In this document: piece by piece, positions 22,732 to 28,697 of the stretch
How the letters are laid out: each line of letters starts with the position of its first letter
Position numbering within the stretch: the stretch's first letter is position 1
Assembly: GCA_902491565.1 (NCBI GenBank)
Contig: CABUIE010000019.1
Coordinates: 1 to 28,697, forward strand
Direction: 5' to 3'
From: an uncultured Collinsella sp.
GTDB lineage: Bacteria > Actinomycetota > Coriobacteriia > Coriobacteriales > Coriobacteriaceae
DNA length: 28,697 nucleotides
The notes under the pieces: generated by a model
The model's database searches: none
What the model saw: only the letters and a program-made list of their open reading frames with translations
What the model was told of the DNA's origin: nothing
Program-made: the position numbers and the translations under genes

Positions 22732-22759
22732 GAAGGCCCCTTTCGGGGCCTTCTTTTTT
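22732..22759 (+). terminator. Intrinsic terminator after the CHAP gene and repeat copy 2
   Basis: GAAGGCCCC (22732-22740) pairs with GGGGCCTTC (22745-22753) around a TTTC loop, followed by six T. It leaves repeat copy 2 inside the transcript's 3' UTR. Confidence 0.88.
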
Positions 22760-23720
22760 ATAAAAATTCGCCTACTCGGTGGACTTCGGGTTCTAGGTCT
22801 ACGTCGAATTGGCCTTTGACGGTTGTTTGGATGTCGCGGATGAGTTCGTCGACGTCGGCGGCGGTGGCGTGGTCGGCGTTGACGATAAAGCCGCAGTGCT
22901 TTTCGCTTACCTGCGCGCCGCCAACGGCGTGTCCTCGCAGGCCGGCATCCATGATGAGCTTGCCGGCAAAGTAACCCTCGGGGCGCTTGAAGGTGGAGCC
23001 GGCACTCGGCATGTCGAGCGGCTGCTTGTCCTCGCGGCGCTGGCGGTAGTCGTCCATGTCGGCCTTGATCATCGCGGCGTTGCCCGGTGCGAGGTTGAAG
23101 GTGGCAGAAAGAACGATAAAGCCGTCGTCGGCGATGCGACTCTTGCGATAGCCCAGGTTGAGCTCATCGACATCGAACTCGATGATGTTGCCGCTGCCGC
23201 GGGTGCCGTCGTCGAGCATGCGGGCGGGCTTGTAGACGCGCACAGACTCCAGCACGTCTGCCATGCAGGCACCGTAGGCGCCGGCGTTCATGTAGCAGGC
23301 GCCGCCGACCGATCCGGGGATGCCCGAGATGGGCTCCATGCCGGTGAGGCAGGCTTCGGCGGCAGCCGCGGCGACATCGGAAAGCAAGGCGCCGGCTGCT
23401 GCCGTAACATGCGTGCCGTCGACGGTGATGTTAGAGAGGCCTTCGCCCAACGCCACGACGACGCCGCGGATACCCTTGTCGCCGACGAGCAGGTCGGAGC
23501 CGTTGCCCACGATGGTGAGCGGCAGGTCGCAGCGATAACAGGTGTCGAGCGTGGCGACGAGGCCCTGCTCGGTATCGGGCGTGACAAAGACGTCGGCCGG
23601 GCCGCCGATCTTAAACGTGGTGTGCTCGCGCATGGGCTCGCTCATCAGCACGTTGTCCTCGCCGGCAACGCCAGCAAGCGCGCACAGCAGGTCCTCGTTA
23701 AAAAAGTCGTTCTCGTGCAT
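22758..23720 (-). CDS. murB: UDP-N-acetylenolpyruvoylglucosamine reductase
   Basis: The 320-residue flavoenzyme makes UDP-N-acetylmuramic acid in the second committed step of peptidoglycan synthesis. FAD-binding segments are HTTFKIGGPADVFV near residue 30, NGSDLLVGDKGIRGVV, and GIPGSVGGACYMNAGAYG. The active-site serine region is SAGSTFKRPEGYFAGKLI. The C-terminus has the catalytic glutamate region LEPEVHRVG. I chose the ATG at 23720; the frame opens at a TTG at 23765, which lacks a ribosome site. The gene ends two bases inside the + strand terminator tail. Confidence 0.95.
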   Translation of the reverse strand: MHENDFFNEDLLCALAGVAGEDNVLMSEPMREHTTFKIGGPADVFVTPDTEQGLVATLDTCYRCDLPLTIVGNGSDLLVGDKGIRGVVVALGEGLSNITVDGTHVTAAAGALLSDVAAAAAEACLTGMEPISGIPGSVGGACYMNAGAYGACMADVLESVRVYKPARMLDDGTRGSGNIIEFDVDELNLGYRKSRIADDGFIVLSATFNLAPGNAAMIKADMDDYRQRREDKQPLDMPSAGSTFKRPEGYFAGKLIMDAGLRGHAVGGAQVSEKHCGFIVNADHATAADVDELIRDIQTTVKGQFDVDLEPEVHRVGEFL

Positions 23721-23862
23721 ACGAATATCCGCCTTTTGGTGGTCGTTGTCATCAATCGATTGCAATATACCCCACCCGGACGGATTTGGTGCGCTGGCGG
23801 CGATAAAACAGCCGTCTACCGGATTGGTAAAGTGTTTATCACCGAGGTAGAGGGGCGGTCGC

Positions 23863-23868
23863 TATACT
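23863..23868 (+). promoter_or_regulatory. -10 element of the LacI-type regulator gene
   Basis: TATACT stands 35 bases before the ATG. An imperfect dyad GGTAAA...TTTATC at 23826-23840 upstream could be an autoregulatory operator, but it lacks the central CG usual for LacI-family sites. Confidence 0.4.
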
Positions 23869-23903
23869 TTCAAGAGATTGCGCGTAAACCTGGAAGGAGC
23901 GAG

Positions 23904-24932
23904 ATGGCCAACAAAGTCACCCTCAAGCAGATCGCCCAGGAGGTGGGGCTTTCCCCCTCGTCGGTCTCGCTTGTTCTCAATAATCGGCCCTGTCGCATCT
24001 CGGAAGAAAACCGCAAGCTCATCAAGGAGGTCGCGGCGCGCAACCACTATGTTCCTAACCAGATTGCGCGTAGTCTGGTCATGCGCGAGTCGCGCACGCT
24101 GGGCCTTATCGTCCCTAACATCGAGAGCCGCTTTTTTGCCTCGCTCGCCGGTAGCCTGGAAAAGCGCTGCCGCGAGGACGGCTATGCGCTCTTCATTACC
24201 AGCTCGGGCGGAAGCGCCGATGACGATCTGGAGCTGCTGCGCCAGCTGGTGACGCGCGGCGTCGATGGCGTTTTCCTGGTCGTGGGCGACGAGTTCTCCG
24301 ACGACCGCGCCCTGCGCGAAGAAGTCAGCCACCTGCCCATCCCGGCCGTAATGGTCGACCGTGCCATTGAGGGACTCGAGTGCGACAAGGTGATGTTCGA
24401 TCACGAGATGGGCGGCTACATGGCCACCCGCTATCTGATCGAGCAAGGCCACCGTCGCATTGCCTGCTTGGTTAACGCGCGCCGTTCCAATACGGGGCGT
24501 AAGCGACTTGCCGGCTATGAGCGCGCGCTGCGCGAGGTTGGCTTGCCTATCGACGCACGTTTGGAGTTTGAGAGCGAGTACTACATCCCGAGCGCCTACG
24601 AGGCCTCGGAGGCCGTGCTTGCAACCGATGCCACCGCCGTGTTTGCAAGCTCGGATAACATTGCCCTCGGTCTGCTCAAGCGCTTGCACGAGATGGGGAA
24701 GAGCATCCCAGGCGATATCTCGGTCGTAAGCTATGACAACTCGGCGGCCGACGTTCTCTTTGAGCCGGCGCTGACTGCGATTGAGCAGGATCCCGGTGTC
24801 CTTGCGGAGCATGCTTTTGCCTGCATGTCCAAGCGTCTTGCCGGTAGGGGCGGTAAGCGTGCCGAAGAGGTCGTTCTGGAACCGGCGCTTATCGTGAAGG
24901 GCAGTGTGCTTGATCTTACCGAATATAGCTAA
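23904..24932 (+). CDS. LacI-family transcriptional regulator
   Basis: The 342-residue protein starts at the ATG after GGAAGGAGC. The frame stays open far upstream, but that part is the antisense of murB. Residues 1-55 are a LacI helix-turn-helix and hinge: VTLKQIAQEVGLSPSSVSLV, RISEENRKLI and YVPNQIARSL. Residues 60-340 are a periplasmic-binding-protein-like sugar domain with LGLIVPNIESRFFA, FASSDNIALG and ISVVSYDN. In place of the usual alanine-rich recognition helix it has SPSSVSLVLNN, as in CcpA/RbsR relatives. There is no adjacent sugar gene on its strand, so its target cannot be read from context. A catabolite or maltodextrin regulon is possible. Confidence 0.92.
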   Translation: MANKVTLKQIAQEVGLSPSSVSLVLNNRPCRISEENRKLIKEVAARNHYVPNQIARSLVMRESRTLGLIVPNIESRFFASLAGSLEKRCREDGYALFITSSGGSADDDLELLRQLVTRGVDGVFLVVGDEFSDDRALREEVSHLPIPAVMVDRAIEGLECDKVMFDHEMGGYMATRYLIEQGHRRIACLVNARRSNTGRKRLAGYERALREVGLPIDARLEFESEYYIPSAYEASEAVLATDATAVFASSDNIALGLLKRLHEMGKSIPGDISVVSYDNSAADVLFEPALTAIEQDPGVLAEHAFACMSKRLAGRGGKRAEEVVLEPALIVKGSVLDLTEYS

Positions 24933-24986
24933 GCGCACTTGTTTGTTTGCATAGATTGCATGCGGAGTGTCCGTTATTTGCCGGCG

Positions 24987-25060
24987 GGGCCGGGGAGGCA
25001 TACTTTGTTTTGAGAAGTTCGCGAAGCCCACTTCTCAAAACAAGGCAGACACCCCGGCCC
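24987..25060. other. Long two-part hairpin after the LacI-type gene
   Basis: TTGTTTTGAGAAG (25005-25017) pairs perfectly with 25031-25043, and GGGCCGGGG outside it pairs with 25052-25060 across an internal loop of nine and eight bases. The 13-base apical loop contains TTCGCGAA. There is no T-tract, so it is not a typical terminator, and it is not related to the other repeats here. Confidence 0.65.
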
Positions 25061-25135
25061 TCGTCCGTTAACTCTTCCGCTGGGCGAGCCATAGACGCCG
25101 CGCACCGATGCGATAAAGCAGTGGCTTGAAATTGG

Positions 25136-25144
25136 TGCTATATT
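25136..25144 (+). promoter_or_regulatory. Extended -10 promoter of the small unknown gene
   Basis: TGCTATATT provides a TGn extended -10 about 38 bases before the ATG at 25182. The -35 region is poor. Confidence 0.4.
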
Positions 25145-25181
25145 CAGCATGAGTTGTTTAATGCTAGTACGGGAGGCTGAT

Positions 25182-25670
25182 ATGGGGCTGTTCAAGAAGA
25201 AAAACCCGCAGGATGCCTTTGATCCCGATGTGTTTACCATCACGGATACGATTTTGGACCCGCCGCGGTTTACATTTTTGCCGGCCATCTACCAGGATGC
25301 CACGCGCCGCAAGTGGGCCGTGCATCAGCGCGGCGGCGAGCCGAAGATTTTTGACTATGCGGACGTGTTGCAGTGCGAAGTGGCCGAGGCGGGCGATCCG
25401 GAGGCCGAAGAAGCGGTCTCTAAACAGGAATTTGCCCAGCGTATCCTGGCAAATCCTGCCAAGGCAGCAAAAATAAATGCTGCCAAGCGTGATATGTGTC
25501 TTGGTATGGGCGTTGTTGTGGCGGTTCAGACGGGAAAAGACGAGGTTTCCAAATTAGAGATTCCCGTTATGACCGACGAGGTCAAACGCGATTCAAGTCT
25601 ATATAAGTCGTATCGGAATGTCGCCGAGAAGATCAAGGCCGAATTTGATGCCATGGGAGGGCTGACCTAA
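25182..25670 (+). CDS. Small protein of unknown function
   Basis: The 162-residue soluble protein begins MGLFKKKNPQDAFDPDVF. The ATG has GGGAGG five bases upstream; an in-frame ATG at 25149 lacks this. A beta-rich middle (about residues 30-70, FDYADVLQCEVAE) looks like a small PH-like or SHOCT-associated sheet domain, and a Lys-rich helical C-terminus ends YRNVAEKIKAEFDAM. I recognise no catalytic motif, signal peptide or membrane segment. Similar segments occur in DUF4428-type proteins, but the zinc ribbon of that family is absent here. It is 38 bases upstream of the first GntR gene on the same strand and may be co-transcribed. Confidence 0.7.
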   Translation: MGLFKKKNPQDAFDPDVFTITDTILDPPRFTFLPAIYQDATRRKWAVHQRGGEPKIFDYADVLQCEVAEAGDPEAEEAVSKQEFAQRILANPAKAAKINAAKRDMCLGMGVVVAVQTGKDEVSKLEIPVMTDEVKRDSSLYKSYRNVAEKIKAEFDAMGGLT

Positions 25671-25708
25671 TTTTGGCGGCATACGTGTCTGAATGAGGAG
25701 TCTGTGCA

Positions 25709-26476
25709 ATGGCAGGCGAATCTTATGCAATTCCCCCCAAAGATCGTGCTGTTGAGGGAATTCTTTGGTATATCCAGCACCATCAGCTTGCCGGCGGCGA
25801 TCGCCTGCCGGCCGAGCGCGTGCTGTGCGAAGAGATTGGCGTTTCGCGTACGGCGTTGCGTGCCGGTATCACGCGGCTTATCTCGTGTGGAACGCTCGAG
25901 AGCCGTCGCGGATCGGGCACGTATGTGTGTCCTCCCAAGCCGCTGAATATCTTCCAGGAAACGTATAACTTTTCCGATGCTGTGCGGACTGCCGGCCTGC
26001 ACCCCTCTTCTCGTCTGGTTTCCACCGGGACCATCGAGGCGGATGAGGCGCTTGCCGACAAGCTTGGGGTGGCTGTAGGCGCTCCCTTGCTCCGCATGCA
26101 GCGCGTTCGACTTATTGAGGGCGAGCCGGCGTCAATCGAGACCGCTCACGTTAACCTGTCCCTGTGCCCATCGCTTCCCGAGCACGATTTTGAGTGTGAG
26201 AGCCTTTACGATGTCTTGCTCAAAGAAGGTGGCGTGCGTGTTGAGCATGGACGTGAGCATATCTCCATCTCGCGTTTGAACGTCGAAGAGGCCGAGCTGC
26301 TCCAGCAAGAAGAGGGAACGCCGGTGTTCTATGAGAGCACGATCGAATTTGATAAGGACATGCGTTTTGTGGAGCATTGCAAATCGGTGATTTTGCCCAC
26401 AAAGTTCCGCTTTGCCGATAACGGTGAAAAGAACGGCATGAGGAGCGTGGCAGGTGAACAATGGCTGAAACAGTAG
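25709..26476 (+). CDS. GntR-family regulator, HutC/UTRA type (first of two)
   Basis: The 255-residue protein has a GntR winged helix at residues 10-75 (LPAERVLCEEIGVSRTALRAGI, wing RRGSGTYV) and a UTRA effector domain at about 90-240. The latter has GAPLLRMQRVRLIEGEPASIET and a final VEHCKSVILPTKFRF. The start has GAGGAG eight bases upstream. It overlaps the next GntR gene by 16 bases, so the two are made together. It likely senses a sugar phosphate handled by the SIS genes downstream. Which of the two regulators binds the TGTATATACA site is unknown. Confidence 0.9.
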   Translation: MAGESYAIPPKDRAVEGILWYIQHHQLAGGDRLPAERVLCEEIGVSRTALRAGITRLISCGTLESRRGSGTYVCPPKPLNIFQETYNFSDAVRTAGLHPSSRLVSTGTIEADEALADKLGVAVGAPLLRMQRVRLIEGEPASIETAHVNLSLCPSLPEHDFECESLYDVLLKEGGVRVEHGREHISISRLNVEEAELLQQEEGTPVFYESTIEFDKDMRFVEHCKSVILPTKFRFADNGEKNGMRSVAGEQWLKQ

Positions 26477-27174
26477 ATGCCACCCCGGTTTATATGCGCA
26501 TACGACGTCGCATTGAAGAGCGTATCGAACGCGATATATATCCCACGGGTTCCATGATTCCGTCCGAAAAAGACCTCGCCGAGGAATTTGGTACGACACG
26601 CTTGACCATCCGGAGTGCTGTCGATGAGTTGGTTCGGCGCGGGCAGATTCGTCGCGTCCGCGGAAAGGGCGCGTTTGTGGCACAGAAAGTGCCCGTTGCC
26701 TACGAGCGAACAGGAGGCTTTCGCGAGTCGGTTCGTGCTTCGGGCGGCGAGCCGTCCGTCCGCATCCTCGCGCGTTCCAAGCGTTATGCGGGCCCTTATT
26801 ATGCCAACCTGTTTGGCATTGCCGAGGACGATTTGCTGTATTCGATTCGGCGTTTGAACTTCATCAACGGTGATCCCGTATCGATTGAGATGGCGTTTAT
26901 CCCGTGCCTGCTGTTTCCCACAATCGAAGATATTGACGTGTCGGTCTTCAGTTTGTACGAGACCTATGAGATGTTGGGCCGAAAGCCGGTCATGGCACAG
27001 GAGAAGCTCGATATCGAGGCACTGGGCGCGCGAGATGCCGGCCTGCTTGGACTGGAGCAGGGCGATCTTGCCTTGACGCTTGAGTGCGTGAGCTTCGATG
27101 CGAGCGGCCAGGCGATCGAGTACGTCAAGTCGTTTAACCGCGGTGATGCGGGTGGATATACCTATACGTACTAG
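26461..27174 (+). CDS. GntR-family regulator, HutC/UTRA type (second of two)
   Basis: The 237-residue protein starts within the end of the previous gene, after AGGTGA. Residues 10-75 form the winged helix (PVYMRIRRRIEERIERDIY, MIPSEKDLAEEFGTTRLTIR, RVRGKGAFV). Residues 85-235 form a UTRA domain with YSIRRLNFINGDPVSIEMAF and a late ECVSFDASGQAIEYVKSFNR. It differs too much from its neighbour to be a recent duplicate, so the pair may be two subunits or two sensors. It immediately precedes the operator-containing promoter of the SIS genes. Confidence 0.9.
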   Translation: MAETVDATPVYMRIRRRIEERIERDIYPTGSMIPSEKDLAEEFGTTRLTIRSAVDELVRRGQIRRVRGKGAFVAQKVPVAYERTGGFRESVRASGGEPSVRILARSKRYAGPYYANLFGIAEDDLLYSIRRLNFINGDPVSIEMAFIPCLLFPTIEDIDVSVFSLYETYEMLGRKPVMAQEKLDIEALGARDAGLLGLEQGDLALTLECVSFDASGQAIEYVKSFNRGDAGGYTYTY

Positions 27175-27221
27175 CTGGTTTTTTGCATAACGGGCTGAAA
27201 AGTTGACGGAATTTTGATTCG

Positions 27222-27250
27222 TTGAGCAGACTGTATATACAACCTTACAT
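27222..27250 (+). promoter_or_regulatory. Promoter with GntR-type operator TGTATATACA before the SIS genes
   Basis: TGTATATACA (27232-27241) is a perfect palindrome of the GTNTANAC class bound by HutC/TreR-type GntR proteins. It lies within the 17-base spacer between TTGAGC (27222-27227) and TTACAT (27245-27250), an ideal place for a repressor. The -35 and -10 are only moderate matches to consensus. Confidence 0.5.
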
Positions 27251-27368
27251 GGCTCAAAATCGACCGTTCGCCGAAGGGGATAAATTAATCGACAAAGAGG
27301 TATCAAAAAGCCGTAACCTGTAATTGTGATTGGTATCAAATACTAATGATTTGTTACGAGGTGAGACG

Positions 27369-28484
27369 ATGAAGATGCTCGATTACGTTCAGCTTGCCCA
27401 TGTGCGTATGGGAGAGAACCTCGAGCGTTCGTCTGAGCTGGTAGCGCAGCTCGTTGATATTTTCCAGTCTGGTTCTTTTGACGCGCTGCGCATCGTTGCT
27501 TCGGGTTCGTCGCGCCATGCTGCGGATTGCGCCCGCGATTACCTGCAAGATGCGCTGCAGATGCAGGTGTCCGTTGTGACGCCCGAGGCCTTCGTCGATT
27601 TTGAACACGCCTATCCACAGCATGCGCTTAACATTGCCGTCTCGCAGAGTGGCTATTCGACCAATACGATTGCGGCGCTCGATTACATGCGCGCACACGA
27701 TATGGCTGCAGTTGCGCTCACGGCAAACGTCGAGGCACCCATCAAGGAACACGCTGACATCGTTCTTGACTACGGTGTGGGCGTCGAGTCGGTGGACTTT
27801 GTAACTCTGGGCGTCGAGGTTCTCGTTGAGTATCTGGTGCTCTTTGGTATTTACGGCGGTCAGGCGCGCGGAACGGTTGACGCCAAAGGCGTTGCCCAGC
27901 GTCTTGACGACCTGCGCGAGGCTATCCAGGCCAATGCCGTGATGTGCAAGACCGCCGAGGCATATGTCCAAGACCACATGCTCGAGCTTTCTGAGCACAT
28001 GCCCGCCATGGTCGTCGGCAACGGCCCCAACTACGGTGTTGCCGAGGAGGCAGCGCTCAAGCTGAGCGAGACCATCAAGATTCCTGCCATGCATCACGAA
28101 GGCGAGGAGTTCGTCCACGGTCCCGAGATGCAGATCGTTCCGGGCTATCTGGTGTTTATTGTCGACGATCCGCAGGGGTCGGAGCGTCTTGCGAATATCG
28201 CCGATGCGCTATCGAACGTTACGACAAAAACGGTGCTGCTCACGGCCCATCCCAAGGGTGGGGCTCACGAGGTTGTGGTGCCTCAGGTGGCTCCGCTGCT
28301 CAGCGCAATTCCCAATCTCGTGTTCTTCCAGACGATTGCGGCAATTATCGCCGAGCGTCTGAAGTCATGGGACGTTCACCCGTATCTCGATGCTGTCTCC
28401 AAGCAAATGGAGGTCAAGGCAGAGGGCTACGAAGAGTCAGTCAATGCGCTTAAGGCCAAAGCGGCTGAGTGTTACGGAATGTAA
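27369..28484 (+). CDS. SIS-domain sugar-phosphate protein (GlmS/FrlB-like deglycase)
   Basis: I chose the ATG at 27369 after GAGGTGA; a GTG at 27330 is in frame. The 371-residue protein has two SIS (sugar isomerase) domains: residues about 30-165 with IVASGSSRHAADCA and SQSGYSTNT, and about 195-350 with GNGPNYGVAEEAALKLSET. The segment HHEGEEFVHGPEMQI resembles the active site of fructoselysine- and glucoselysine-6-phosphate deglycases (FrlB, GfrE, GfrF). Such enzymes split phosphorylated Amadori products into glucose-6-phosphate and an amino acid. A glucosamine-6-phosphate or AgaS-type isomerase is the main alternative. It is the first structural gene after the tandem GntR pair. Confidence 0.85.
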   Translation: MKMLDYVQLAHVRMGENLERSSELVAQLVDIFQSGSFDALRIVASGSSRHAADCARDYLQDALQMQVSVVTPEAFVDFEHAYPQHALNIAVSQSGYSTNTIAALDYMRAHDMAAVALTANVEAPIKEHADIVLDYGVGVESVDFVTLGVEVLVEYLVLFGIYGGQARGTVDAKGVAQRLDDLREAIQANAVMCKTAEAYVQDHMLELSEHMPAMVVGNGPNYGVAEEAALKLSETIKIPAMHHEGEEFVHGPEMQIVPGYLVFIVDDPQGSERLANIADALSNVTTKTVLLTAHPKGGAHEVVVPQVAPLLSAIPNLVFFQTIAAIIAERLKSWDVHPYLDAVSKQMEVKAEGYEESVNALKAKAAECYGM

Positions 28485-28544
28485 GCGGGTTTTGATGCCC
28501 GTTGGCATGGGGGATGTGGAAACAACCCCAGAAAGGAGAGACAA

Positions 28545-28697
28545 ATGAAGGAAACCGAGAAGATCGAGATCATGCATTTCGACCAGGAGGGCTATCTCGA
28601 GGACGGCAAGGCGCTCTACGAGACCGGCAAGAAGATGACCGCGCTCGCCGACAAGGTCGCCGACGAGGGCTACGACGCCGTGTTCCTGATGGGCGTC
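28545..28697 (+). CDS. Second SIS-domain sugar-phosphate protein, 3' end outside the window
   Basis: The gene starts with ATG at 28545 after a strong GAAAGGAGAG site, 60 bases behind the previous SIS gene, and runs off the window after 51 codons. The visible part (FDQEGYLEDGKALYE, then YDAVFLMGV) matches the N-terminal helix and first beta strand that precede the first SIS glycine loop in FrlB-type deglycases. The glycine loop itself is beyond the end. A pair of deglycases in one operon would resemble the gfrE-gfrF arrangement of glucoselysine/fructoselysine use, which is inference. Confidence 0.65.
   Translation, partial: MKETEKIEIMHFDQEGYLEDGKALYETGKKMTALADKVADEGYDAVFLMGV

Noticed and set aside
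22809..23903. Upstream extension of the LacI-type reading frame
   Set aside because: This part is antisense to murB. The ATG at 23904 has a good ribosome site and the helix-turn-helix starts directly after it.

Overview
The window looks like a chromosomal segment of a Gram-positive actinomycete of class Coriobacteriia, most likely Collinsella or a close relative. The grounds are the moderately high GC content, codon use that leaves long antisense open frames, the family make-up (Tat-type signals on surface proteins, a CwlM-like cell-wall protein, PTS plus ABC sugar uptake) and clear Shine-Dalgarno sites. I made this assignment by eye, without a database search. I see no phage genes, insertion sequences or CRISPR array.

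Layout. (1) 1-2433: a truncated palindromic repeat, then cstA behind a leader that carries a 14-codon peptide rich in Ile and Val codons and an intrinsic terminator. (2) 2536-4695: a long protein with an N-terminal winged-helix-like region, a disordered basic middle and a JetD-like (DUF2220) Toprim domain, with no JetABC partners. It is followed by a perfect 34-bp inverted repeat around a conserved core. (3) 5061-7281, minus strand: tRNA-Gln(UUG), a CwlM-like protein with two peptidoglycan-binding domains, and a polyprenyl synthetase. (4) 7356-19785: an alpha-glucan and disaccharide cluster. It holds a PTS EIICB fused to a HAD phosphatase, a divergent TreR-type GntR regulator, an ABC sugar importer with its ATPase, and on the minus strand malQ-glgP. 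A three-unit hairpin array lies between the convergent importer and glgP genes. (5) 20006-24932: galE, a Tat-exported coiled-coil/CHAP cell-wall hydrolase, a second copy of the palindromic repeat, murB and a LacI-type regulator. (6) 25182-28697: a small unknown protein, two overlapping GntR/UTRA regulators and two SIS-domain sugar-phosphate genes, the last cut by the window end. This last group resembles an Amadori-compound (fructoselysine/glucoselysine) locus.

How the genes fit together. The ABC importer would bring in malto-oligosaccharides, MalQ would rearrange them and GlgP would release glucose-1-phosphate. The PTS protein would bring in a phosphorylated disaccharide. The 8-bp palindrome GTTTAAAC occurs twice in the PTS/treR intergenic region and once upstream of malQ, and a near match lies upstream of the ABC operon, so one regulator may coordinate these genes.

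The most unusual items are the cstA leader (a candidate branched-chain amino acid attenuator), the orphan JetD-like protein, the palindromic repeats whose arms differ between copies but stay perfectly complementary within each copy, the 80-bp-period hairpin array with constant 27-nt loops, and the EIICB-HAD fusion. Family assignments rest on motif recognition only.
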